Numbered from the stretch's first letter, positions 47,199 through 59,439 are shown. The stretch: DNA of 64,000 bases from Membranipora membranacea (GCA_914767715.1 OU612067.1:5456001-5520000); one strand, 5' to 3'. The notes: generated by a model not told the origin, from the sequence alone. Program-made: numbers and translations.

Positions 47199-49567
47199 TT
47201 TCGCGGGTGTATTGCTGACGCTGACCTGTTTCAGAAACTGTTGTTTGGTGCTGAGATAAATCCTGTTAAACACGTATGTATGGATGTGTTTGTATTCCTG
47301 AGTCACTGTTATTATCTATAGAGCATTGGTGAGACATGATAACGCGCTAGATTCGGTGCACCGTTCTGTTGTATTTTATCTTGTGTGAATTTGAATTTAT
47401 TTATGGCAAGTAACTTGCGTATGTGTCGTTGTGACCTGTGCTCTTGATCTTACTTGATTTATTAACAGATGCAGATGACTATTCCATGATGAGTAGCCAC
47501 ATGAGTCGATATACATAAATTTACCGTCTGTGATTTATGCTAATGTAGTTGGAAGGAGATCACACAACAGTCTGTCGGTTTGTATCATACTCTGTACCTC
47601 GAGTACAGGGGGTCACATTACACTTTTGTGCCACCTTAGAGAATTGAAACATTTAAAATTTAACTGCTATCATCTGCTATCATACTGAAGTAAAATTATA
47701 TCAGCAAAACTAGCAAATGGTTTTCTCTTTCCCATAATACCCAAGAGAGAATTGAATTTGAAGAATATGGTTGACACAGATATTTCATGCCAGATTGTTA
47801 TGGTTCCCTTACAATGTATCGAAACTATTGCCTGTTCAAAGCAACAATACCTTTTGCATTTTCGAGCCATTTTTCAAAAAATTTAAGCATGATCCTATCA
47901 ACATGGTAACTTCCTTAAATTCTGGGATAACATGCTTCTGCCTTCTATTTATTCAAATAAAAGAAATCTTCACTAAAAGACTCTATTTGCTGGGGTACAA
48001 AACTTGTATCCTAGCCAATGGAGTGTGTGCATATTTAATAAAGAGTAATATCATTAATCATATAAAGTTTGTAGAAGCGGGACTGTAAAATAAGTACTGT
48101 TGACTATTTCCAGGTTTTGATGAAGATATCCGCTATCCTCACAACAGCTGCTATTCAATAAACAAAGGTAATGATAATACATTGGAGTTGTCAACCTTTT
48201 AGTATAAATGTCCGAGAGTACACAACTCTTGTGAAAATAATAATCCTCAGATAACTTGCCCACTTACAGCAGGGAGAACGTACCGAACTCCCTGCATCAA
48301 AAACTGGCAAGTTTGACCTGAAGTACTGTTTGGTCTGTCTACTGTATTTCACAGATATTTTACCCCGACTCACTAATGCCATTGTATTGTGCATCTAAAA
48401 AAACTTTGTTGACAGCTCTTCATAAGTTTTTTTATGCTGCTTAAAGGATGGATATCAATGACTGCGTGTGAAGTAATAAATTATGTAAGATAAAAAGGAA
48501 ACAACTAAATAGTCCAGGGACTAGAGTGACAGCTGTCTGAACTTTCTTGACTAAAGGCACCAGGACGTATAAATGAGGGAGTGGCTGCCCCTCACCGTTC
48601 TTGGTGTACACACAGTCGGTCTGCCAGACCATTCATGGGATCCTACATAAACCCTGCCTCAACTCAATTATAGGGCCTCCCAAGCGAATGCCTCTCACTG
48701 CTCTGTGTCCATGCTCCACATCAAAGTTAGCAGTCCTAAGGCTCATGAACAACTAAAATATATCTCAATCGTTGTGAATTGGGGCTTGTATCATTCTATG
48801 GTCATGGATGTTTATACGATGAGCATAAAAATAGCATGAGCATTCCGATGAGCATATTTTGCAATCATCGATGAGGTAATTTATTATGAGCCGCAATAAT
48901 TTGTTTTGACAGCAATGCGTTATTTTGTGTGGGGAGAGCCTCGTCAAAGATTATAAAACATTGGCCATGTAGACATAACCGCATCCACTAGGATACTGTG
49001 TGTAGTCAACAAAGATATTGATGCGTGACCTATTTAGCTAAAGTTGTTGAGGAATTTCTATCAACACAGCACACTAACAGCTCTGTGACGTCAAATATCA
49101 CACCCTTTTCAGGGTTAATTTTATGCGAGCGTTTTTAAGAAGGCCTCTACTGCTATAGATATATAATGCACTTAGAGTGGACCAATTTTTTAAAGAAGCA
49201 TATCATTACGGAGGTGAAGAATCAGAGAATAATGTGATGCATAAGTAATATTGAGCCACCTAGATTATCCACTAGATTATCCTTTTTACCTAAGACATTG
49301 ATAAGCTTAGTTATCGCCCCTGCTAGATTTTGTTTTCTTGTTTGAATTGATATCATTAACCTCCACTAAAATTACCTAGGATTGTGCCATAGTCTAAATA
49401 GAATAATTCACTAGAGTAATAATCATTCTCACCTTTTATTACTTCCAGGGCTGGTGTTCCCTACAGGAGACTGGTTCAGGTACCGCATATCTCTCTGTGT
49501 TGTCAGAGCAAACTCTTCATTTTCCTGGTTCCTACAAAATTTTACAGAAAATGACATAAAATACCTG
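47199..49567 (+). CDS. Candidate plus-strand exons of an unrecognised gene
   Basis: Three exon-like blocks have good splice signals. 47199-47273 (TTTTCAG/GTATGT) reads FRGCIADADLFQKLLFGAEI. 48114-48167 (TTTCCAG/GTAATG) reads FDEDIRYPHNSCYSINK. 49449-49567 (CTTCCAG/GTAAGT) reads GLVFPTGDWFRYRISLCVV and on to NDIKYL. The second and third join in phase into a plausible continuous peptide. The first does not join the second in phase, so an exon is missing or the first block is not part of it. No family recognised, and no start or stop assigned. Confidence 0.3.
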
Positions 49568-49930
49568 GTAAGTTTACCCTGTTTTGTTGATTATCAGGTT
49601 TGTTTCTCAAAATCAGTGATGTTCAGTCTGGCAAGAATGAATTAGAAAAAATATACTGCTTTGAACTCAATACTGTTATATTGAAACTAGCTTTAAATCT
49701 ATCAATGTAAAATATTTTTTAATAATTGATTCACTAAAACTTTGGAACTTCCCTCTTTCAATTGATGGTAGGTTTTGGGAGAGATTAACTTGAGCTAGTG
49801 GTGGTCAATTGTCGTCGAGAACTATCTAAAAAACTCCCCTTATATCCTGTACGGTAAATTGTCTATCAATGCAGTTGCATATCCAGCCACTAAGGTTTTC
49901 TGCCTGATTAATTGATGGATAATTATTAAC

Positions 49931-50844
49931 TTACTCGTAGAATGCTGGCTTACAGATTCCACATATGACACACAGATCACCAGGAGATGTCATAGGGCAT
50001 CCTGCACACGTATTCTCACTGGAAGGATAAAGGCAAGAATAGTCAATTGAAATTTTAAGGCAGCACCATCCAAGCTGGCTGTCATTTGCTCTTTTTTTAG
50101 GAATACTCCTACAAAGAAGCAATATTTCACCTACTATAATTAATATAATTTTAATGTGTCACAGCTGCACACCAATTTATTATCGGTGACCAAATCAGCT
50201 TTTTGCAATCCGTTCTTTACTAGATTTGGTACCTGTTAAATAGCTTACCTCTTCACCTGAATTGTTGGTGGAAAGTGAACTGCGCACTCTCCAGCTCCTT
50301 TAATTGCGCAACACCAACGCATGCTGTTTTGTCTACTTTCTTTCACAACACCTATCTCTCTACAAAACGCACATATCATTTGTTATATAAATGATGTGAA
50401 TACTAATTGCTTGTGATATATGGAGAGGATAACTCATAATGAGGTTATCGGTGTTTTGGACAAGGGTTTCTTTACACTATTTTTTTCTGGCAGACAATAT
50501 CATTCTGGATGGATGTTTTCTATAAAGTGCAAAATAAATTACTGTAAAAAAAGAAGAGAAAAAAAGATAACGTTTTGTGTTTGGAGAATTGAAGACAGAG
50601 ACTAACAGGTTGTAAAATATATGAAGCGAAAATCAAAATAGTTAAATTGAGCATTACTTATGATCTCTAGATGATCGAGATGAATTTTTTTCTGAGATCT
50701 AATCCTGGTTATATATAGTTAAAATTTCAAAGGTTTTAAGATGATTACGTTTATGAAAGATGTGTAATTTAGCAAACTAGTACCAACTTACTGTTTGAGA
50801 TTCCTCAACGCCTGGGCTAAGACTTTCTGCTGTTGTTGAGACAT
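49931..50844 (-). CDS. Small Cys-rich protein, 83 aa, unknown
   Basis: Three exons in phase: 50792-50844, 50249-50359 and 49931-50018, with donors GTAAGT and GTAAGC and acceptors TTGTAG and CTTCCAG. The start is MSQQQQKVLAQALRNLKQ, an amphipathic helix-like N-terminus. The middle contains MRWCCAIKGAGECAVHFPP. The C-terminus has CAGC, then CVICGIC, six cysteines spaced like a zinc-binding knuckle. No signal peptide or membrane segment. I do not recognise the family. The last codon before the stop, GAG TAA, overlaps a possible donor (GA|GTAAGT), so further 3' exons are possible. A plus-strand start (ATGGCGGCAGC at 51064) lies about 220 bp upstream, suggesting a shared divergent promoter. Confidence 0.55.
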
Positions 50845-52336
50845 TGTCTAGGGATTTCGTATTCTGCAAAATCAAATAAAAACTGTTAACCATGAAAAAT
50901 CTTTGCCTACACTCTTCTGTATTATTGCTCTCATCTGTTGATTTTTATTTCAAATAAGCCAAGAATTCAGATTTTCAGTGGACCTGCCTATTATTTCGGA
51001 CTCTGATCTTTCGACGTATTGCACAATGTTAATGTCTCACGTACAGGAGGTAAGCAGGAAACGTGATGGCGGCAGCTACCGAAAGAAAATCACTTGGAAG
51101 AAAATTTCAAATCAAAATGGTGAATTATTTCTCAATAACTAGATACGTCAACGGTCAACGATAAAAAAGTTTCAAACTTGCAGTTGCTGCAAGGTAAGTC
51201 GGAGCTAGGTATTGTTAAACAATTATACAACTTGGAAATTTTTTTTGAAACTTACCTAGCAATTCTGAGTAAAGTTAGCGCTGCTGCCTTGGACAGCAAT
51301 GGGTTTATCAATAAAGTTTCAGGTTTTTCACCTAAATTATTTGAGGCAAAATAACCACAATCTTGATGATAAAACCAGATCAGACAGCAACAAAGTCACT
51401 ATCAACTTGTTATTGCATTCTTAGCCAGAGATTTATATTATACAGGCCTGTATCTTTGTGAGAAAGTAAGCGGGCTGTGCAGTATAATCCATCATAGTTG
51501 CCCACTGCAATGCAATGATGGCCTGACATAGGTTAGCTGTTGTAATGAGTTTCATGGACAAAGTTTTCATGTGTGAGGACAAGAAGAGGCCTTCTTTTTG
51601 TTTGGATAGCATCGCTTGTTAATATATGCGCTAAGATAAATATGAAAAAAATTAATTATGGTGACTAGGACCAACCATACACGCGCATTCAAAAATGAAG
51701 TAAGAATGGCATCGGAGTAAAGTGCATCGTCAGCAGATTCATACTGACAATTCAATACTGACAAAATGTAAAGAAATTACTGCATCAAGAGATAGAAGAC
51801 CTCCCTCTCTGCCTCAAAGCTATTGTGGGATGGTTGGGGATATGAAAAGCTTTTTTTTACAAATCGCCTTGAAAACTTGTTTGGGCTTCATAGACAGATT
51901 CAGAGCAGATTTATCTTCAGGCAACAATCAGCAATATGCTAACTTTAAACGGGAAAACTTAGAATTTTTTAGGATGATACTTTTCTCAGACCTATGCTAT
52001 AGAAAATTTCTGTGCTGGCCAGAACTGGAGAATATATCCTCAGTGCTTGTTCACATTTAACTATTTTCACATTGAATATTCAATTGTCTTTATGTAGAGG
52101 CAGCCGTGGTTGAGATATTTATTGAGCCGTAAGTCTCGTACTGATGCCATAAATGACACCCTGAAAACTACAAAGTTTGAACAACAAGTTGGTAAAAATT
52201 GTGTTTCCAAAAGTATAAAATTAGCAGGTATAACATCAAATACAGTTGAGACTTTTACATTATTTCATATCAAAGATATTAACAGGTCAGATTCACAGAA
52301 AAAATAAAGTTATTAATTACCTGATTGGCCCTATAT

Positions 52337-52531
52337 ACTTATTGGATGATAAAACACAAGCTATTTTGAGATGGCCTGCCTTTGACCTTGACAAGGAATT
52401 ACCTTCTCTTTTCAGTATACTCTACAGTCATGACAGTAGAAGGCAACTCCTAAAATTACGCAAATTCTAAATTAATATAATTACGCAAATTATTACGCGT
52501 AATACGGCAATTACGCAAATTCACAAACCCG
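52337..52531 (+). repeat. 200-bp repeat, right copy
   Basis: Reverse-complement match to 46141-46340 with only scattered substitutions. It ends in TTTGCGTAATT motifs around ATTACGCGTAAT, then AATTCACAAACCC. Homology stops sharply at CAAACCC on one side and near TACTTAT on the other. Confidence 0.8.
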
Positions 52532-52816
52532 CAAAGTAAATTGAAGATAAAAAGTCCTTCCTTTTTCTACTTACAAGTTTGTCTCTGCATTCCCTGCCTC
52601 ACAATGAATGCGGTATATCCATTTACAAGATGTTTACTGGTGCCAATCAAAGTGCAAGAAAGCCAGTGTTCACCAATCACAGCAGATAAACAAATTTGTT
52701 AACATTTGTTATGAGGTAAGCAGGTCAAACACAACAACCAATCAGATAATACTACAAAGATATTGAATGAGCAGACAACTACCCACTCACATGCATGTAC
52801 ATTGTAAGGCAAAGCC

Positions 52817-52863
52817 TTAGCCTGGGCAGGCTGTCTGGTGTCCAGACAGGCTGCCCAGGCTAA
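52817..52863. repeat. 22-bp-arm hairpin, GCCTGGGCAGGC family
   Basis: TTAGCCTGGGCAGGC...GTCTGG is mirrored with one mismatch around a 3-nt loop. The same core (AGCCTGGGCAGGCTGT and its complement) borders 56181-56253, and a variant (GGACAGGCTGTCAGG) is tandemly repeated at 62888-63031. Confidence 0.85.
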
Positions 52864-54563
52864 CCTAGCCTGTTTTGACAAACTTATCAGGAAAGGCAAG
52901 GCATAGTTAATTTTAAGCAAAGTTTGTGCTGCACTCAAACTGAGACGGGATAGCTGGCTGATGGTAGTAGTAGGAAAATGGTTGATAATAAAATGCTACT
53001 ACCATTCACACTGGCACAGTTTAAGCGCCTAAACTAGGTTAAGCTTTAAATAACCTGTTTTGCTTTGTTGGGTGACGGGAAAATTTCCCCATCAAAGATT
53101 GACAAAAAAGGCTAAGCATAAAACAAGTTTAGCCACTCTGTTGGATAAGAAATTGTGGGTCCCCCCTACTCATAGTATAGATTATAGATGACCATTTCTT
53201 AGCTTATAGGCTTGTAGGCTTATAGATAGGTGCAAGTAAAGATATAGATTTATAGATGTTATCAATGTAAAGATATAGATTTATAGATTTCTTAATGTAT
53301 CTCTAAAGTGCTGTCAGTGCTGTGTGTCTCCTGTGCTCTCTTCGTGTGCTCTCTTCGTGTGTATATGGTCGTTGTGTAGCAAAGCAGCGCGCTTAAGCTT
53401 ATAGATTGGGATTCTTAATTTATAGATATTATAGACAGTCCTGTGTGGGGGGAGCCCCAAATTGTCCCAAAAGTAGCGAGGTAATGCTCAAATTTTGCAA
53501 TATCATTTTGTGAGTTGGCTCGGATTGGCGCAAACACATTTGTACCATAAAATACAATATTGCAATGAATTTACACACCCTAAAACTATAACAATACCTC
53601 CCTTATCACTTTACCACTTATGCTGTATCTGACTTCTATATCTAAAGATCCCACACTTTCAAGCAAGGGCATTCAATACTTTCAATTCGAAGCACATTTA
53701 GTCAAAGATTTTTTTTTTTATTTGCCATGCCGTGCTTCTATTTTTTTAAAGTACTACTGTGCCAACATTTTCTAGCTAGTTGAAATATTTTAAGTACCAT
53801 TTTTACTCAGAGCACCCGAGATCCATTTTTATTGTCACATGGTAAGATTGGATCTGATAATAAACTAAAACTTATAGCTAAAAATCCAAGGGTTATTCTT
53901 TCTAGAAGCTTGCACCTCTCTAATCTGTCAACATCTTTGGAGAGAGATGACTAAATAAAACAAACAAAATTACCTATTTTATACCACGCTACGTACTCAA
54001 TACTCACAACCTAACTGTGCAAGAAATGAACTTGTCAACTAGCTGAAAATTATATCTTCCACCAAAAGTTTACAAGCATGGCCAAACTATATTTGTATTG
54101 AAGACAGACAAATACATAGCTTGCTGCCCTCGTCTAGGCAATCAGGTTCAAAATTGAACCGATTCAAAGTGGATGTTATTGAACTAGAAAATCTATCAGC
54201 AGTTATTTATACATACTCATATAGACAAAGAAAAATGTTTTTTGGCAATCATCAAACAAGAACAAAGAATGTACTATATACTCGGTCTAGTGAGTTGAAA
54301 GAAAACATCACAGCATACAAAGACTGAAACACGGAAACTTATGGCGTGAGGTTTTGAACTGAGGTTACTCCCTGACATTATTATACAAGAATCATTTGTT
54401 ATAACTTTAAAGATTTATATTTTGTAATAATACCAGTAACGGATAATACTTCAGCGGTTCAGAAAGAGAAGATCAGGATACTACCAGCCATGCACATAAA
54501 TGATAAGCCCGCTAGTTTATCCTCAGATCTAGCACCCTCGTCCCACCCTGTCCCACCCTCCCT

Positions 54564-54683
54564 GGATCAAATTTGATCTAAGTAGCCCGCATTCGGAGTT
54601 GCACCCCTCCTCTGATAAGCCACAGGCCAATTTACCTCCAGCTTATCAGCTTATGCAGGCCAATTGGATCAAACTAGGTCTAG
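54564..54683. repeat. Short inverted-repeat element in the 3' UTR of copy B
   Basis: The left end GGATCAAATTTGATCTAAGT and right end CAATTGGATCAAACTAGGTC are imperfect inverted repeats, with GCCCGCATTCGGAGTTGCAC inside. It is related to 14098-14179. It begins 19 nt beyond the copy B stop codon, so it is probably transcribed in that 3' UTR. Confidence 0.6.
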
Positions 54684-54701
54684 ACAGTAGTCCGTGCTGC
54701 G

Positions 54702-57700
54702 TTATGAAACCAAGGTTATGTTGCCTTTTGTGGCAAAAGGAAGAACAGCGTCCATTACTTCTGCGGTTTGCAATGAGAACATTCCACCTGAAAATAAAGT
54801 CAAAATTTCAAATAAGTTTGTATATACAAGCAGCCATAAATGTGGGAGGGATTTCTTTTGAAACAATAGAATAGAAACATAACCGCCTATGGATCTAGTT
54901 GTCGTTTCCAGTTAATAATTGTGGAAGCTTCACAGTTTCAATTATTTCAAAATTATTAATCATTATCAAATAGTTGATTTTCAGCGGCAGCATACCCAAA
55001 TTTTATTTATGGCTTGGCTCTGGAACACTGATTTATATGGGTATCATACCAAGGAGTAACAGCTGTTACTCCATGATCATATATATATATGTATATATTA
55101 TATACTACATACAATATATTATATATATATATATATGATATTTAAAAGGAAAGAATTTGTTTTTTAAATGTCATAATTATTCCAAAGTTGTAACTATAAT
55201 TATAAAATAACTCTATGGTGTCAAGCAAACCTGAGTTGATGTACATTATTCGTCTCCCCTTGAATACATGAGGTTTATTCTGCATCAGGTCGATGAGGCC
55301 GAGTGCAGCTTTACCATTATAACAGTTATCTACTATTACTCCTGTCTCCTCGGCTGTACGAGCACAAAACTCTGCAGACAAAATCATACGTTTGACAAGT
55401 TATTACCATTTACCACATTCAATACCCTGCAGGAAAAATACTTCATTTTGAATTCTACAAACGTGCCGGGTGAATATGATAAAATTTCAATTTTACGAAT
55501 CATAAGGTGATGACAAAACACTTCATGATTTGGTAAATATATATATATATATAAATGTATATATATAACTAGCTGTGAATTGCACTATCCCTGGCCGGGT
55601 AGCTCAATTTCAATATAGGAATTTTGTATATAGCACAATACCTAGAATATGTTGCACTTATCTTTCCTATGATTTTCCTATGATTTTCGTTTTTTTAGAA
55701 TTGATGGCCAGTTATTTGGCTTTCTCTCTCCATGTTGTTTAATGATGCTAGCCCCATTTTATGTCAGTAAAAACTAAATCTGGAGCTATCCACATTCGAG
55801 ATTGAGGATAAAGATCCGGGATTTAAAAGTCTTTGAAAAATGTATGATGATACTTACCAAGTTGTTCAGGTGTATTTTGGTCATATCCAGGGCTAAAATA
55901 CTCGTCATGAAGTGTTATAAGATCTCCACTTTTGACTTTGTCATCGAGACCAAAGTGATTTAGTGTCTTAGTTATGAAGTCGAGATAAAACTTTGACGAG
56001 TAACACGATAATATTCCATGTATTCTATAAAAGACGTGCACAAACCAGGTTAATGTTACAATTTATTTACCTCACACAATTTATTAGACTGGGATGCTGC
56101 AGATTGCCTCTCATCTTATCATAATTTGCATAAATTTTCCCCTTTTGACATTGCACTACAATTCCCATACCGCCTTTAGATAGCCTGGGCAGGCTGTCTA
56201 AGTTGGGGATGGGGGGACACCTCTCCACTAACCTACACAGCCTGCCCAGGCTAGTCTTTGGGTCTACAACTAGCAAACCCAATGATACGGCCCTGGTGAA
56301 ACTTTGGATAATCGTAACAAAGTACACTTCATATCTCTGAATCTATATCATACAACTCAATAAAAAAATATAAGACAATGCTCTAGCTAACCTGTAGGGA
56401 GAGCCGTTCAAATAATTAGCTATCGCCAATGAAGCTTGCATACCGCCTGATCCGCAACAACAAACGAGATCATCAAACTCAACACCCTGAAAAAACCAAC
56501 ACATACATATGAGGGCAGTTTAAACCACAATGGACAAGGAAGGACCACAATGGATATGGTGAATTTAGATTTCTGTATGCACACTACCGTACGCAAATAT
56601 CATATTATTACCTAGTGTTCATACCAGAGTCACACGATAGTCATTAAAAACTACCATGTCAACAATCTTAAATGAATGAAAGACTTTGCCTGTTGCTTAC
56701 CAGTAGTAGAATTGGAGCATTGTATCGAACTTTATCCAGGTTTTGTATAAGTGCGAGAAAGATCCTATGAATAGTTAGTTAAGATAGAAGCAAGCCAATT
56801 AATATATTTTATAGGCCGGCTGCTATTCTGGATTGAGCTCTCTTCTGTGTTTCAATTGTATAAAACAATGAGATCTAGAAATTTACCTGGTTCAAAATTT
56901 CTTCGAATGCGTCAAAATATCCCCACTTTCCAAGCATAGAAGCACCTCCATTAGGTATCATATATGACTCTTCACCTTTCTCCTGTCTGAAAAGTTCATG
57001 ATTGCTATTGTTTCAAGTGCCCAATGAATGTCGGTATAAAATGCTGCTTTGTAAGTCTCTAAGCACTGAGACCTTGAGTGAAGGCCAATTAAGATTATAT
57101 AGTAGAACGGTAGATGATAGTTTGAATATTATATTGCCTCCTATACAAAAATGAATATAAAACATATCAAAGCCCTCTCCAGTGATATGCAAGCTTGAAT
57201 GACCCACTGCAGACAAGACGATGTATCATACTGGATTTCCAACCTGATCTGCTCAGCTAGTTCTTCCTTTCTTGGTCTGAACGCCTCATCAGACACGTTG
57301 GTGTCAGATTTGAAAAGGTCCATGTTAATACAATACATCTTAGCACCACAGAGCTTGGACAAGAACATATTTCCTTCGCAATTCATATCAATATCTGCTT
57401 TCTAAAATGGCAATATATCAGATTTGACGAATTTATTTTTGCAACCTTGAAAGTATGTTATTCCACTCTATTCTGTTCAGTCAGCCAAGCAAATTCTTTG
57501 AACACAAAATAACTAGAGGTGAGTTTCCATCACCAATTAATTTCCCATGTAAGCTCAGTCTCATTGTTGCATATTGTAGATGACTTCATGGTAATTCAAA
57601 AATTTGTAGGCCAATTAATATTCCCTATAGTTTGCGGAGTTGTCGTTCCTGACTTATTGACGGACAAATCTTGCCCGGTTGAAGTCTCATTGACAGATTA

Positions 57701-58951
57701 TTCTTGTACAGATTATTCTTGATGAAAAACTTGTTCACTTCCACTTATTCAATCAGTCTCCTCAACCCAGGCCCGTAGTTCTACCGGAGGCAGGAAGACA
57801 CTGCCTCCCCTAGAAAGCTAAATACAGTGGCCTAAAAATACTATAATTGAAGAATCCATGTCAGAATCAGCTCCTCTGGGAATTCCATTTGCTAATTATA
57901 TTTATTAAATTATTTAGGGAGGAGCTTACAGCACTTCTCCTGGTTATGCTTTGCACTCGCCTCGGAATATTGCCTCCCCTACCAGTTTTGCTAAACTACG
58001 GCCCTGCAACCACTTACTGGATTATCGGATGAAACAGCGAGAAATATATGACACTGAAGACCTAGCTGAGCACAAGCCACTGCAAGGGAGCGGGCGTGGT
58101 TACTCTGAGTGGATCCAGAACTTATCACATGTTTACATCCTTTACTCATTGCATCAGCCAAGAGAAACTCCAGCTTACGGACCTGCAAGAAAATAATCTG
58201 AATCATTGCCTGGACACACTCCTGAGCCCTGGCTAGTTTATATTATTAAAGATTTAGATTGGATCAATATATTCACAGAAAGTTGGAAATTATTCTGGCA
58301 CCGGATCAAATACATAAGACGGAACTTTAAACATATCTCATAGAGAGTCTACATCTTTTGACAAGAGCAGAGAAAGTAAGCACATCTTAGTTTTCGGGAG
58401 TAAGCATACCCATTACAACATTTACCTTGTTACCAGTGAGAGCTGCCCCAGTTAGATCGTCTCTTTTAATGAGAACCTCAAATCCATCGGGTACTCCAGG
58501 TAATCTCCACTCATGTATAGGGGTAGGCTTCATGGCTAACTGTCAACAAGACAAAATTGATGGCCTGCATAAGTGAGATGAGAATCGTCTCTCGTCTCTT
58601 TTATTCAGATGGCCAGGCACATACCGATGCCACATACACTCAATGAGAGCGACTTCGGGTTAATTATCACCCCCTGCTATGAGTTATTTATTAAATCACC
58701 TGCTTCATTTCATTTTTCAAGTTGGCGCAAGGAGTGGAAATACGCTCCAATGGCAGGAGCCTCCTGTGTTACATGGTCTGAGTGTCGTACAGGAGTATGT
58801 CAGGAAAGTATTGGATACGACAGATCTAGAGTTCAATAGGTGAGCAGCCAGCTACAGATGATAAAGTCAAAGATACCTGTACGATGTTCGCGGGAGCATC
58901 TCGTAAATCCTTTGCCCATGTTGGTGCTGAGTATTCTGTTATTTTCAACAT
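54702..58951 (-). CDS. D-cysteine desulfhydrase/ACC deaminase-like PLP enzyme, copy B
   Basis: Nine exons whose phases match copy A one for one: 58877-58951, 58426-58539, 58018-58182, 57244-57401, 56887-56986, 56392-56486, 55858-56024, 55231-55371, 54702-54787. The product is 366 aa. The expected PLP lysine is K63 (LTGNK|VRKLEF). The motif GSTQSNHARS keeps the conserved Gln that copy A lacks. The phosphate loop is CCCGSGGMQASLA and the C-terminus GGMFSLQTAEVMDAVLPFAT. The distal exons (1, 4, 7, 9) have diverged clearly from copy A, but exon 2 is almost identical at the nucleotide level. Intron 3 has a MITE starting 11 nt after the donor, and intron 6 has a GCCTGGGCAGGC hairpin. A 5' UTR exon follows an acceptor near 59000. 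Confidence 0.92.
55076..55138. repeat. (AT)n microsatellite
   Basis: ATATATATATGTATATATTA-type repeat in the last intron of copy B. A second (AT)n stretch is at about 55533-55568. Confidence 0.9.
56181..56253. repeat. Inverted-repeat element, GCCTGGGCAGGC family
   Basis: TAGCCTGGGCAGGCTGT (56181-56197) and ACAGCCTGCCCAGGCTA (56237-56253) are exact inverted repeats flanking a 39-bp G-rich/C-rich middle. It is in intron 6 of copy B. Confidence 0.85.
57768..58006. mobile_element. hAT-like MITE beside a splice donor
   Basis: The ends CAGGCCCGTAGTT and (reversed) CAGGGCCGTAGTTTAGC form terminal inverted repeats of the CAGGG type seen in hAT elements. Subterminal GGAGGCA and CTGCCTCCCC repeats occur on both sides. 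It is flanked by a direct CAACC (57763-57767, 58007-58011). hAT elements usually make 8-bp duplications, so either the duplication has decayed or the superfamily is different. It is 239 bp long with no coding content. Confidence 0.75.
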
Positions 58952-59390
58952 TCTGTCTTAATTGCAGCTTCTAAATAACCTGATCAGATAGTAACGTTCC
59001 TGCGAAACAAATGAGTTGATCAGTGAAAGCTTAATATAAGAACAAAAGAGGAAAGAGTCTGAGGTATTGCTTTAGGTGTACGGAAGGCATGATGATCTAA
59101 TTAAACTGCTCATTGACAAACTCTGGTGTCATGCCACACTGAGCCTCATCTCAGTCAATTACTGACTTGAATTGTGCAGAAAGGCAACAGAATCACTTTC
59201 CTTTATTTTCAAGAAGTGTATAACAGTAGAGAAGATTTGATGTGTTGATTAAAAGGTGGATTAGAAATAAGGTTGATTAAAGTCAGGTGTCTCATCACAC
59301 ACCACATCTCGAAGCATGCGCGGCGATATATCAGTTGTCTCAAAGGTGAGGCTGCAATTTCTGCACCAGTTTGCTCTCAGTTTTCGTTGG

Positions 59391-59439
59391 GTTCGAACCA
59401 TAGATTTAAAAAACTGTTTTTTAAATCTATGGTTCGAAC
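59391..59439. repeat. 24-bp-arm palindrome containing GGTTCGAACC
   Basis: Arms 59391-59414 and 59416-59439 are exact reverse complements (GTTCGAACCATAGATTTAAA then AAAC) around a single-base loop. The outer ends hold a tRNA B-box-like GTTCGAACC on both strands. Confidence 0.85.

Larger units (their letters stand above)
50845..54701. other. Region between the small Cys-rich gene and PLP-enzyme copy B
   Basis: A plus-strand candidate first exon runs from about 51064 (MAAATERKSLGRK) to a strong donor AAG|GTAAGT at 51193. Two longer open stretches follow, 51722-52060 and 52096-52310, without a recognised family. The region also holds the right copy of the 200-bp repeat, a palindromic hairpin (52817-52863) and an AT-rich stretch of GATATAGATTTATAGAT repeats (53180-53290). 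Nothing further supported. Confidence 0.4.

Noticed and set aside
47771-48088. Plus-strand frame of 105 codons
   Set aside because: AT-rich composition, no splice context, overlaps the intron between the candidate exons.
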